A stretch of 64,000 nucleotides of DNA from G965202665 sp965243835. GTDB taxonomy: Bacteria; Actinomycetota; Acidimicrobiia; Spongiisociales; Spongiisociaceae. The position numbers were made by a program, and so were the translations under genes. Position 1 is the first letter of the stretch. Each line of letters begins with the position of its first letter. Location of the stretch: positions 1,302,001-1,366,000 of the forward strand of contig OZ251578.1 of the NCBI GenBank assembly GCA_965243835.1. The letters run 5' to 3'. Shown here one piece after another: positions 24,849 through 34,056 of this stretch. The notes under the pieces are model-generated. The model worked only from the letters and a program-made list of their open reading frames with translations. It had not been told where the DNA came from and made no database searches.

Positions 24849-25346
24849 ATGGCTATTTTCCCTATTCGCACCTTCGGCGATGCGGTGTTGCGCACCCCCG
24901 CCGCGCCGGTGAAGGAGTTCGACCGGGCTTTGGCCCGGTTGGTCGACGACATGTTGGAGACGATGTACGACGCCCCCGGCGTGGGGCTGGCCGCCCCCCA
25001 GATCGGGGTTTCCAAACGGGTGTGCGTGTTCGACGCCGGGGAGGGACCGCAGGCTCTGGTCAACCCGGAGCTGGTGGAAACCTCCGGCTCCTGGGAGTTC
25101 GAGGAGGGTTGCCTGTCGGTGCCGGACCGCACCTGGACCATTGTCCGTCCCGGCCGGGTGCGGGTCGCCGGTCGCGATCCGGAGGGGAACCCGGTGGAGT
25201 TCGCCGGGGATGAACTGTTGGGACGGGTGCTGCAACATGAGTTGGATCACCTGAACGGGGTGTTGCTGGTGGAAAGGCTGGACCGGCGCCTCCGCAAGGC
25301 CGCCCTGCGGGAGTTGCGCAACGAGGTGATCGGGCCGCACCAGTGA
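24849..25346 (+). CDS. def: Peptide deformylase
   Basis: 165 aa from ATG 24849; upstream continuation of the frame is an out-of-phase shadow of priA. Removes formyl from nascent N-terminal Met; metal-dependent. All three motifs are present: GVGLAAPQ (44-51), EGCLSVP (86-92, metal Cys) and HELDH (130-134, metal His and catalytic Glu). Paired with fmt, the opposite reaction, through a GTGA overlap. The ribosome-binding site is weak, and a TTG a few codons upstream (LREIL extension) cannot be excluded. Confidence 0.95.
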   Translation: MAIFPIRTFGDAVLRTPAAPVKEFDRALARLVDDMLETMYDAPGVGLAAPQIGVSKRVCVFDAGEGPQALVNPELVETSGSWEFEEGCLSVPDRTWTIVRPGRVRVAGRDPEGNPVEFAGDELLGRVLQHELDHLNGVLLVERLDRRLRKAALRELRNEVIGPHQ

Positions 25347-26266
25347 CGGATATCGCCTTTTTGGGCACGCCCGAAGCGGCCGTGCCCTGCCTGCGCGCCC
25401 TGCACCGGATCGGGGAGGTGCGTCTGGTTATCACCCGTCCCGATCGGGGGCGGGGGCGGGGGCGGAAAACCTCCCCCTCTCCGGTCAAGCGGGCCGCCGT
25501 CGGGTTGGGCCTGCCCGTTGCGGAAGCGGACGACGCGCAGGCGGTGGAAGAGGCCCTGCGGGCGCAACCGGCGCAGGTGGCGGTGGCGGCGGCCTTCGGC
25601 CTCATCCTTCCCCGCCCGGCGCTGGAAACGCCGCCCGCGGGGATGGTCAACGTTCATTTTTCGCTTCTGCCCCGTTGGCGGGGAGCGGCTCCGGTGGAGC
25701 GGGCCATCCTGGCCGGGGACGAACGCACCGGGGTTTCGTTGCTGGCGATGGAGGAAAGATTGGACGCCGGACCCGTGTTTAGCTCCTGGGAGACCCCCAT
25801 CGGGCCCGAGGAAACCGCCGGTTGCCTGACCGGCCGTCTGGCCGAGGGGGCGGCCCGTTTATTGGCGGACAACCTGGAGCAGATCGCGTCCGGAGCGGCG
25901 CCGGCGGTTCCCCAGGACGAGGGCCGGGCTGTCTACGCCCCCCGCATCCTGCCCGCCGAAGCCCGCCTGGATTTCCGGCGCACCGCCCGGGAGACGGCGC
26001 GGGCGGTGCGGGCTTTCAACCCCCGCCCGGGAGCCCGGGCCGTCTGGAGGGGCGTTCCCGGTTTCAAAATCCTCACCGCCCGCCCGGCGGAAGCGGACGC
26101 CCCCCCGCTTCCCCCCGGCCATCTGCGGGCGGCGGAGGGCCGGGTTCTGGTCGGCACCGGCGACTTCCCGTTGCAGTTGGGCATGGTGCAACCCCCCGGC
26201 AAACGCCCGATGGAAGCCTCCGACTGGTACCGGGGCTTAAAAGGCGATATCGGTTGTTTCGCGTAG
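25343..26266 (+). CDS. fmt: Methionyl-tRNA formyltransferase
   Basis: 307 aa, GTG start overlapping the def stop. Formylates initiator Met-tRNA using 10-formyl-THF. N-terminal Rossmann-like domain (IAFLGTPEAAVPCL) with the catalytic region MVNVHFSLLPRWRGAAPVERAI (~102-123; Asn, His) and GVSLLAMEERLDAGP; a C-terminal OB-like tRNA-binding domain with YAPRILPAEARLDF and VRAFNPRPGA. In mycobacteria fmt is followed by rsmB; here the giant SLH protein gene is inserted between them. Confidence 0.95.
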   Translation: MTDIAFLGTPEAAVPCLRALHRIGEVRLVITRPDRGRGRGRKTSPSPVKRAAVGLGLPVAEADDAQAVEEALRAQPAQVAVAAAFGLILPRPALETPPAGMVNVHFSLLPRWRGAAPVERAILAGDERTGVSLLAMEERLDAGPVFSSWETPIGPEETAGCLTGRLAEGAARLLADNLEQIASGAAPAVPQDEGRAVYAPRILPAEARLDFRRTARETARAVRAFNPRPGARAVWRGVPGFKILTARPAEADAPPLPPGHLRAAEGRVLVGTGDFPLQLGMVQPPGKRPMEASDWYRGLKGDIGCFA

Positions 26267-26368
26267 CCGCAATCGTCCCTTCACTCCTATCCCAAATCCG
26301 TCCCCCGCCGCTCTCGTTGAACTCTCCCCATTCCCGTTCCCTCAAGCGGCCGGTGGTTGGCCCCTAAT

Positions 26369-26398
26369 TTGACAAAAATGGGAGGGGGAGGGTAGCTT
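26369..26398 (+). promoter_or_regulatory. Promoter of the giant Calx-beta/SLH gene
   Basis: Consensus -35 TTGACA (26369-26374), an 18-bp spacer and TAGCTT (26393-26398). This gives a leader of about 55 nt ending in GGGAGG 6 nt before the GTG start. It is the best vegetative-type -35 in the window, suggesting strong expression. Confidence 0.6.
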
Positions 26399-26459
26399 TT
26401 CGAGGGCCGACTTTTCCCGCGGTTGGCGGGGGGGCGGTTTATTGGATGGGAGGTGCGCG

Positions 26460-29400
26460 GTGAGACGTGCATTGGTTTTGAGTTTGGCGGCGGGGTTGCT
26501 GGCGGGGGTGTTGCCCGCCTCTCCGGCGGCGGGGCAGTCGGGGACGATTACGTTGAGCGTAGTGGATGCGTCGGATACGGCTACAGTGGTGTCGGCGGTG
26601 GGGGAGGATGACGGCCTGCGGACTTTGCAGGTGAAGGCGGAGGCTTCGGCGGCGGTGTCGGCGAGCGTGACGGTGTCGGTGACGGTGGGGGGGATGGATA
26701 GCACAGCCACTAATAATGATGATTACGCGTGGGGCGGGGGTCCGGTTTCGGTGATGATCAGGCCGGGGGATACGGAGGATTTTTCCGGCAATTTTACGGT
26801 CACGCCGGCGAGCGATACGGCGGTGGAGGGCAACGAAACGATTCAGATTACGGGTTCGGCGACCGGGTATACGGTGTCGCCGGTTGATTTGATAATCGCG
26901 GATGCGGATTTTGGGCCGATCGTGTTGAGCGTGGTGGATGCGTCGGATACGGCGGTGGAGGCGGTGGGGGAGGACGGGGGTCAGCAGACTTTGCGGGTGA
27001 AGGCGACGGCTCCGGCGATGGTGCCCGCGGACGCGATAGTGTCGGTGACGGTGGGAGCGGCGGGCGGTACCGCTACTGTCGGGGCGGGGAATGATTACGA
27101 GTTGGGGACGACTCCGGTTTCGTTGACTATCAGTTCGATGGCTACGGAGGGTTTGTCTTCCAGTTTTACGGTCACGCCGGCGAGCGATACGTTGGTGGAG
27201 GGGGCGGAGACGATTCGGGTTACGGGTGCGGCGGTCGGGTATACGGTATCGCTGGTTGATTTGGTGATCGCGGATGCGGATTTCGGGTCGATTGCGTTGA
27301 GTGTGGTGTCCTCGTCGAATACGGCGACGGCGGTGTCGGCGGTGGGGGAAGATGATGGTGCGCAGACTTTGCGGGTGAAGGCCGTGGCTCCGGCGGCGGT
27401 GCCGGCTGACACGACCCTGTCCGTGACGGTGGGAGGCGGTACCGCTTCCTTTACTCCCCCTAATAGTGATTACTCGTGGGGCGGGGGTCCGGTTTCGGTG
27501 ACGATCAGTTCGGGTGCTGTGGAGGGTTTTTCCGGTGATTTTACGGTTACCCCGGCGAGCGATACGGCGGAGGAGGGGGACGAGACGATCCGGATTAGGG
27601 GCGCGGCGGTCGGTTATACGGCGGAGCCGGTTTTTTTGACTATTACGGATGCGGATTTGACGGCGATGATTACGTTGAGTTTCGACGACGGAGAGTCCAC
27701 CCCGTCGGCGGTGACCGGGGTGACGGAGGACGGCGGGGCGCAGATGGTGCGGGTGGTGGCGACGGCGGCGTCGGCGGTGACATCGGCGGTGACGGTGGCG
27801 GTGTCGGCGGCGGCTGGTACGGCGACCGAGACTGCGGATTACGCGCTTTCGGCGACGTCGACGACGGTGACGATCGCGTCGGGTCAGACGGTGGGTTATT
27901 CGTCGGCGTTGACGGTGACGCCGGTGGATGATACGCGGGTGGAGGGGGACGAGACGATTGTGTTTTCGTCTTCGTCTGGTTACACGTCGGTCACCGGCGG
28001 CAGTTTGGATATTACCGATGACGATGACGATGCGGTTGCGTTGTCGGTGGATAAGTCGGCGGTGATGGAGTACAGCGGCCAGCAATCGGTGTCGGTGACG
28101 GCCGAGTTCACCGAGGCGACCGCGTCGGATTTGGCGGCGGCGACGGAGGTAACGGTGACGGTGGCGGGCGGCGCCGGGATGGACGGGGCCACGTTGGGAT
28201 CGGCCGGCCCCCCGCCGACGGGTGATTTCTCCACCGATCAGACCATGAATCAGTTTACGGTGAACATCGGGGCGGGGGCGGTGAGCGGGTCGGGGAGTTT
28301 CAACCTGAGTGCCCACCCGGACGCCGATACCGAGACCGGAGGGGAGAAGGTGGCGTTGTCGGGGACGGTGACGGGGGGGACGGTGACAGGCACCGAGATC
28401 ACCATCCACGATGCGGTGATCACGCTTAGTTTCACCGATACCGCCGACCCGCCCGCCGCTTTGTCCGGCTGGGGCCCGGCCAGTGCCAAGGGGTTGGGGG
28501 AGGACGCCGGGCGGCAGACGGTGCGGGTAGCGGCCGCGGTTCCCGCTCCGGCGCCGGCTGACGCCGCGGTGGCGGTAACCGTGGCCGCTACGGGCGGCAC
28601 CGCTACCGCCGGGGCGGGCGGGGATTACACCACCGCCGTCCCCGCCACCGTCACGGTTACCATCACCTCCGGGGCGACGAGCGGGTCATCGGGGGACCTG
28701 GTGTTTACTACTTTGCCGGACCGGGTGTTTGAAGATAACGAAACGATCAAGTTCACCGGTACGGTTGCCGGGTATGCCGTGGAAGAGGCTGATTTGCTGA
28801 TTGTGGATGCCGATCGTACTTTGGCGGTTACCATGAATCCGGGTCCGGTTTCCGACCTTGAGTATCCTGCCGTGCCGGTAATAGAAGGCGAACCCTATAC
28901 GCTTCGGGAATACAACGATAGCACCGCCCCGGGCGGTGGAACTACTTCGGGCAGCGGTTATGGGAAGCCGGGGATGACGGTTCGGGTTAGCGGGGTTACT
29001 TCTTCCACGTACAGCCAGAATTTGCAATTGCGCAAGGATTTTTTTAGCGGAACGGCTAAGATCAGGCACGGCGCCGGGCCGACTGGAAATGATGATGTTC
29101 GCCCCTATGTTGCGAGTGTTCCGGGTGATCCAAGTGCTTGGGATACGATTACTATTACTGCGGGGTCTTTGTACGCCAGTAATAATCTGCGGTATGATTT
29201 GAAAGATTGGGGGGATCAAATTGCGGAGCCGGATGAGACTTTTGAGATAGGCGTGCATTCGCCCGCGGGGTTTACGGTGGTTAATGCGCCGGGTTTGGTT
29301 GTTGATGATGATGTGCAGATTAGTTTGAGTAGCGGTGATACGTCGGTGGCGGAGGGTTCGTCGGGAACGAACGTGTCGATTTCGGCTAGTATGGACGCAA

Positions 29401-32400
29401 CCTCTTCTGCGATAACTTCTAATACGGTGGTGTCATTAACGGTGGACGCCGACGGCGGGGAGGGGTTGTTGGACGCGGGCGAGTTTTCTTACACGTCGTT
29501 GGGTTCGTCGGTAACGGTGCCCGCCAGCTCTGTAAGCAGTGTCGCGTCGGCGGTGTTGGCGGGATTGGCGATCACCGATGATACGGTGGTGGAAGGCCGG
29601 GAGGAGGTGCGGATTACGGGTCGGCCCGCTTTGGCGGAGGGCGCGTCGCAGTCGGTTACTTTCGATGAGGCGTTGACGAGTGTGTGGGTGACGGATGACG
29701 ATGCGAACATTACGTTGTCGGTTTCGCCGGGGGCGGTGGTGGAGAAGGCGGGCGGGCAGACGGTTACGGTAGTGGCCGAGTTCGCCGGCGATTCGTCGGT
29801 TTTGACGTCTGATACGGAGGTGGTGGTGCAGATAGCGGGAGGGACGGCTACCTTGACCACCGATTTCACTACCGGCCTCGGCAACAATCGGTTGACGGTG
29901 CGCATCCCGGCGGGTCGCACCAGCGGCGCCAACACCTTTCAGTTGACGGCGGTGGATGACAGTACTACCGAATCGAGCGGGGAGACGGTTACTTTTGAGG
30001 CGCACGGAACGGTTACCGTAGGCGGAGGGGCGGTGACGGTTACGGGGACAACCTTGACGATCAACGATCCGGGATCGGAGATCACCCTTTCCCTGACCGA
30101 CACCGCGGATGATCCGCTTACGGCGTTGGACGAGGATGGGGGAGCGCAAACGGTGCGGGTAGTGGCTACGGTGGGTACGCCCCCGAGCGGCAACTCTTTG
30201 GACGTAACGGTGACGGTGGGCGCGTTGGGCGGCACGGCTGACGCAACGGATGACTATACCGCCTCGGTTGCGACGGCGACGGTGACGATCGCCGACGGGG
30301 TTACGAGCGGGACGGCCGACATCACGATTACGCCGGTCAGCGATACGGTCACCGAAGATCATGAAACTATCTATATAACGGGGGAAGCCACCGGATACGT
30401 GGTGAATCCGGTTAGTTTGCGCATTACCGATGCGGATCGGACGTTGGTGATTTCCATGCCTGATCCGGTGTATGTGGAAGGGACTACTCAGTCGAATCAA
30501 ATTCATAGGAGCGTGCAGGTTGCCGTAAGCGGGGAAACCTCTACTTACAGTAATAATATCAGGGTGCGGTTGGGAACGGAAAACGGCTCGGCGACGGTGT
30601 ATAATCCTGTTGATGATGGTTTCCATACTCTTTATTTCGCTTTTTTTCCAGAAGATAATCATGTTTATGTTACTATCGGTGCGGGTGATGTGTCAGGGTC
30701 GAATACGTTTGGGTTAGTTGTCAAGTCGGACCCGAGAGCGGAGCCGCCGGAGGATTTTTACGTGACCCTGGTGAGCACGCCCGCCGGTTTTCAGATGGAG
30801 CGGGGCCGGGCCACGATCGTGGATCGGGTGGACACGGCGGTGCAACTGAACGCCGAAGGACATCTGACCGAGGGCGGGAACGGGTCGGATGTGAACGTGA
30901 CCGCCGGTTTCCCGGGCGGCGTGACGGATAGCGATATCGCATCCGATACGGTGGTTGCGTTGGGGGCGGCGAGGGACGGGTCGGCGACCGGCGATGATTT
31001 TACTTATACGCCGCCGGCTTCGGCCTTGTCGTTGACGATTCCGATGTCGGTTATCGCGAGTCCCGGGTCGGGGGCGGTGTCTTTGTCGGGGTTGAGCGCG
31101 GTTGACGATACGGTAGTGGAGGGTCCGGAGACGGTGCGGTTGACCGGCAGTTACATGTTGGGGGGCGAGAGCCGGGAAGCGACCGGGACGGTGACGATAT
31201 GGGACGATGACGCCAATATCGAGTTGTCCGTGAGTCCGGAGACGGTGGTGGAGGGAACCACCGGGGAAGTGACGGTAACGGCCAAGTTCAAAGGCGCATC
31301 CACCGTTTTGACTACCGACACGACGGTGACGGTGCAGGTAGCGTCCGGGGACGGAACCGGGGCGGCCACCTTGGGGGCATCGGGTGATTTCACGACCGAT
31401 GCCACCGGCGATCAGATAACGGTTACCATCCCGGCGGGTGCGTTAAGCGGGAGCGGCGCCTTCAACCTGACCGCCGCCACGGACAGCAACACCGAAGGGC
31501 TGGAGACGGGCAAGTTGACCGGTTCGGCCAGTATGAGCGGACAGACCTTGACCGTGGACCCGGCCGCGGTGACGATCGCCGATCCCGGTCGGGGCATTGC
31601 CTTGGCGGTGGAAGACGCCGACACCGGCACCTCGGGAACGCAAACCTCGGTGGGGGAGGCCGCAGGGACGGTAACGGTGCAGATATCGGCTACTTTGCCG
31701 TCGGGGGTGAACGCCCCCGCGGGGGGGACGGTGGTGGGAGTGAACGTAGTCGGCGGAACCGCCGTGCCGGACGACGACGTCTCCTTCGCGACCGGGGAGG
31801 ACTTTCGCGTCTCCTACCCGTCGAGCCAGACCCCGCCCCCCCCGGCCGGTCACTCGCTGGCGGTCAACATCGCCTCCGGGCAGAACTCCGGTACGGCCAC
31901 TTTCACTATCACGTTGCACGACGACGACATAGTGGAAGGAACCGAAACGATAGTGATCGAAGGCGGTGACCACGCTATCAGCTCCACCACCTATAAAGTA
32001 ACCGCGGCCAGCTTCCAAATCACCGACTCCGCAGACGACACCGCCCCCGCCGCTATCAACCTCACCCTGCGAAACGAGGAAGGGGAAGACTTGGAGGCCA
32101 TAGGCGAAGGAGACAGGACCGCAACGATACGGGTACGAGCCGTCCTGGACGGAACCAAAGTGTTCCCCCGGTCGGTAACCGTGCCGCTGGAGGTAGGCGG
32201 AGGAGCCGACGACGTCGCAACCTCGGGGACCGACTTTGAAATGGCAACATCGCCGTCGGTGGTCTTTCTCCCCCACACCAGGGAAGCGACCGCCGAATTC
32301 GAGTTGGAACCCACCGACGATGACGAGGTGGAGGGGCCGGAAGCGCTATCGGTGCACGGCGGTACCATAGGCGCGGCGTTGACCGCCCTGGGGATCACCA

Positions 32401-33890
32401 CCATAAACCCCGACGCGTTGACCCTGCTCGACAACGATATTATTCTCACTCTCCTCAACAACGTCTCCGGGGAACCCTTCGCTTCCGCCCCCGAAGGAAC
32501 CAACCCGGACGTGCGGGTGCAACTGTCCTACCCCGGAACATATACCTCCACCGTCCCCCGGGTGGTGAGGATAACGGTAGTAGGGGAAACCGCCACCGCC
32601 AACCGGGACTACGGCATTCAAATCGAACCCGCCCGGGATATTTTCTTTCCCATCGCCCGCAACAAAGCCAGCGACGCCTTCGGACTGAACCTGCGCGACA
32701 ACTACGACGACAACATCGCCGAAGGAGACGAAACGTTGCTGGTAACCGCCGCCGCCACCGGATTCGCCATCGCCCCCTCCACCATCACCATCATCGACAA
32801 CGACGACCTCCCCACCCGCATCGCCATGAGCGCATCCGCGTCCCAACTCAGAGAGGGATCCCCCCAGCAGGTAGTAACGGTAACAGTAGGGTTCCCAGCC
32901 GGGTCCGGCGCCCTGCCCGCCGACACCGCGGTAACCATCACCGTCGCCGGCACCGCCACCGCCTCCGATTACACCATATCAAGCAACAACTTGATCATCC
33001 CCGCCGGGTCAACCTCGACCTCATTCACGATAACAATTACCGATGACGAAGACGCAGAAGAGGACGAAACCATCATCCTCACCGCCCGCACCGCCAACTA
33101 TAACGGCGCCGTCCTCACCCTCACCATCGAAGACGACGACCCACCCCCCGGCGGCGGTAACGGAGACGGCGGCAACGGCGGCGGCCAACCCCCCGGCGGC
33201 GGAGGGGGCGGTTCTCCTCCTCCTAGCGGTGGAGGAGGCGGTGGTACGCCTCCTCCCGCAGGCGGCGGCCCGGTTACCCCGCCGGCGGAGCCGGCATGTC
33301 AGGGGCGGTTCTGCGACGAGGACGGGAGCGTCCACGAAGCCAACATCGAGCGCATCGCCACCTGGCGAATCACCTTGGGTTGCGACGCCCAGGACGCCGC
33401 CAAGTACTGCCCCTCGGAACGGATAACCCGTCGGCAAATGGCCGCTTTCCTGTACCGGGCCGTCTCCCGGCTGGGACCCATCGACGCCCCGGAAGGGATA
33501 GAAATAGCGGATGTGCCCGCCGACGCCTGGTACCGCACTTTCGCCGACTGGGTGGTTTCCGTGGAGGCCTTCGCCGTTACCAACGGGCTGTTCAATCCGG
33601 GCGGGGTGGTCAGCCGGGCCGACATGGCGATAATGATGATCGCCGCCTTCCCCCACTTGGAATCCGTGGAGGAACCGGAGGGTCTGTTCAACGACGTAGC
33701 GGACCTGGACCCCGCCATCGTGCGGGCCATCGAGGGAATGTACGGCAGGGGCGTCACTAAAGGATGCACCGCCGAGCCGCTCAACTACTGCCCCGACCGG
33801 CCCGTGACCAGGGCGCAAATGGCCTCTTTCTTCGTCCGGGCCATCGACCTGGTCCCCGCCGAGAGCAACGGCAACGGCGGCGGATCATAA
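26460..33890 (+). CDS. Giant secreted Calx-beta repeat protein with C-terminal SLH domains
   Basis: 2476 aa from GTG 26460 (GGGAGG upstream). A signal peptide (~1-25, ending PASPAAGQ) is followed by about 17 Calx-beta-like domains of 95-150 aa to about residue 2225. Each runs from a strand like ITLSVVD...VGEDDG to an acidic end such as VEGNETIQITG...DADF or EGDETL...IDND, typical of Ca2+-binding loops. A Gly/Pro-rich linker (~2228-2280) leads to three SLH repeats with paired Cys (LGCDAQDAAKYCPSERITRRQMAAFLYR, WVVSVEAFAVTNGLFNPGGVVSRADM, KGCTAEPLNYCPDRPVTRAQMASFF). Probably a calcium-dependent wall-attached adhesin or S-layer-like protein. Inserted between fmt and rsmB, with G/T-biased codons unlike its neighbours in the first two thirds. 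Confidence 0.9.
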   Translation: MRRALVLSLAAGLLAGVLPASPAAGQSGTITLSVVDASDTATVVSAVGEDDGLRTLQVKAEASAAVSASVTVSVTVGGMDSTATNNDDYAWGGGPVSVMIRPGDTEDFSGNFTVTPASDTAVEGNETIQITGSATGYTVSPVDLIIADADFGPIVLSVVDASDTAVEAVGEDGGQQTLRVKATAPAMVPADAIVSVTVGAAGGTATVGAGNDYELGTTPVSLTISSMATEGLSSSFTVTPASDTLVEGAETIRVTGAAVGYTVSLVDLVIADADFGSIALSVVSSSNTATAVSAVGEDDGAQTLRVKAVAPAAVPADTTLSVTVGGGTASFTPPNSDYSWGGGPVSVTISSGAVEGFSGDFTVTPASDTAEEGDETIRIRGAAVGYTAEPVFLTITDADLTAMITLSFDDGESTPSAVTGVTEDGGAQMVRVVATAASAVTSAVTVAVSAAAGTATETADYALSATSTTVTIASGQTVGYSSALTVTPVDDTRVEGDETIVFSSSSGYTSVTGGSLDITDDDDDAVALSVDKSAVMEYSGQQSVSVTAEFTEATASDLAAATEVTVTVAGGAGMDGATLGSAGPPPTGDFSTDQTMNQFTVNIGAGAVSGSGSFNLSAHPDADTETGGEKVALSGTVTGGTVTGTEITIHDAVITLSFTDTADPPAALSGWGPASAKGLGEDAGRQTVRVAAAVPAPAPADAAVAVTVAATGGTATAGAGGDYTTAVPATVTVTITSGATSGSSGDLVFTTLPDRVFEDNETIKFTGTVAGYAVEEADLLIVDADRTLAVTMNPGPVSDLEYPAVPVIEGEPYTLREYNDSTAPGGGTTSGSGYGKPGMTVRVSGVTSSTYSQNLQLRKDFFSGTAKIRHGAGPTGNDDVRPYVASVPGDPSAWDTITITAGSLYASNNLRYDLKDWGDQIAEPDETFEIGVHSPAGFTVVNAPGLVVDDDVQISLSSGDTSVAEGSSGTNVSISASMDATSSAITSNTVVSLTVDADGGEGLLDAGEFSYTSLGSSVTVPASSVSSVASAVLAGLAITDDTVVEGREEVRITGRPALAEGASQSVTFDEALTSVWVTDDDANITLSVSPGAVVEKAGGQTVTVVAEFAGDSSVLTSDTEVVVQIAGGTATLTTDFTTGLGNNRLTVRIPAGRTSGANTFQLTAVDDSTTESSGETVTFEAHGTVTVGGGAVTVTGTTLTINDPGSEITLSLTDTADDPLTALDEDGGAQTVRVVATVGTPPSGNSLDVTVTVGALGGTADATDDYTASVATATVTIADGVTSGTADITITPVSDTVTEDHETIYITGEATGYVVNPVSLRITDADRTLVISMPDPVYVEGTTQSNQIHRSVQVAVSGETSTYSNNIRVRLGTENGSATVYNPVDDGFHTLYFAFFPEDNHVYVTIGAGDVSGSNTFGLVVKSDPRAEPPEDFYVTLVSTPAGFQMERGRATIVDRVDTAVQLNAEGHLTEGGNGSDVNVTAGFPGGVTDSDIASDTVVALGAARDGSATGDDFTYTPPASALSLTIPMSVIASPGSGAVSLSGLSAVDDTVVEGPETVRLTGSYMLGGESREATGTVTIWDDDANIELSVSPETVVEGTTGEVTVTAKFKGASTVLTTDTTVTVQVASGDGTGAATLGASGDFTTDATGDQITVTIPAGALSGSGAFNLTAATDSNTEGLETGKLTGSASMSGQTLTVDPAAVTIADPGRGIALAVEDADTGTSGTQTSVGEAAGTVTVQISATLPSGVNAPAGGTVVGVNVVGGTAVPDDDVSFATGEDFRVSYPSSQTPPPPAGHSLAVNIASGQNSGTATFTITLHDDDIVEGTETIVIEGGDHAISSTTYKVTAASFQITDSADDTAPAAINLTLRNEEGEDLEAIGEGDRTATIRVRAVLDGTKVFPRSVTVPLEVGGGADDVATSGTDFEMATSPSVVFLPHTREATAEFELEPTDDDEVEGPEALSVHGGTIGAALTALGITTINPDALTLLDNDIILTLLNNVSGEPFASAPEGTNPDVRVQLSYPGTYTSTVPRVVRITVVGETATANRDYGIQIEPARDIFFPIARNKASDAFGLNLRDNYDDNIAEGDETLLVTAAATGFAIAPSTITIIDNDDLPTRIAMSASASQLREGSPQQVVTVTVGFPAGSGALPADTAVTITVAGTATASDYTISSNNLIIPAGSTSTSFTITITDDEDAEEDETIILTARTANYNGAVLTLTIEDDDPPPGGGNGDGGNGGGQPPGGGGGGSPPPSGGGGGGTPPPAGGGPVTPPAEPACQGRFCDEDGSVHEANIERIATWRITLGCDAQDAAKYCPSERITRRQMAAFLYRAVSRLGPIDAPEGIEIADVPADAWYRTFADWVVSVEAFAVTNGLFNPGGVVSRADMAIMMIAAFPHLESVEEPEGLFNDVADLDPAIVRAIEGMYGRGVTKGCTAEPLNYCPDRPVTRAQMASFFVRAIDLVPAESNGNGGGS
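28032..31214 (+). repeat. Two successive four-domain super-repeats inside the giant protein
   Basis: At protein level, domains 5-8 (28032-29705) and 9-12 (29706-31214) follow the same order. First comes a domain opening xALSVxxxAVxE or ITLSVSPGAVVE; next ITLSxTDTAD with EDGGxQTVRV; next an unusually long, divergent domain opening DADRTL(A/V)(V/I)(T/S)M; and last a domain opening (V/T)xQ(I/L)...xxEGxxGxxVxV with xDDTVVEG. Domain 13 (NIELSVSPETVVEG) begins a third round. This points to block duplication of about 1.5-1.7 kb. The nucleotide copies are well diverged. Confidence 0.6.
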
Positions 33891-33909
33891 ACTCATACAC
33901 CCCCCATCA

Positions 33910-33941
33910 CCCGGCCCCCCGCCAACCCCGGGGGGGCCGGG
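33910..33941 (+). terminator. Strong hairpin after the giant SLH gene
   Basis: Perfect 11-bp stem CCCGGCCCCCC (33910-33920) and GGGGGGCCGGG (33931-33941) with a 10-nt loop, 20 bp after the stop codon. It lacks a U-tract but its position and strength make it the likely transcript end, insulating rsmB. Confidence 0.6.
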
Positions 33942-34056
33942 CTATCCCCTTGCCCGGCGCAACGGGGAAGCAGAGCCGTCGGCATCCGGTCGGGCGGTTT
34001 CCCCGTTGCGCGCCGCGGACTCATCAAACTGCGCAGTTGGCCGGCATGAGGCCGGT

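Noticed and set aside
26439..28409. 656-aa Arg/His-rich minus-strand frame under the giant SLH gene
   Set aside because: It is the complement of a repetitive coding sequence; it has no signal, motif or ribosome-binding site.
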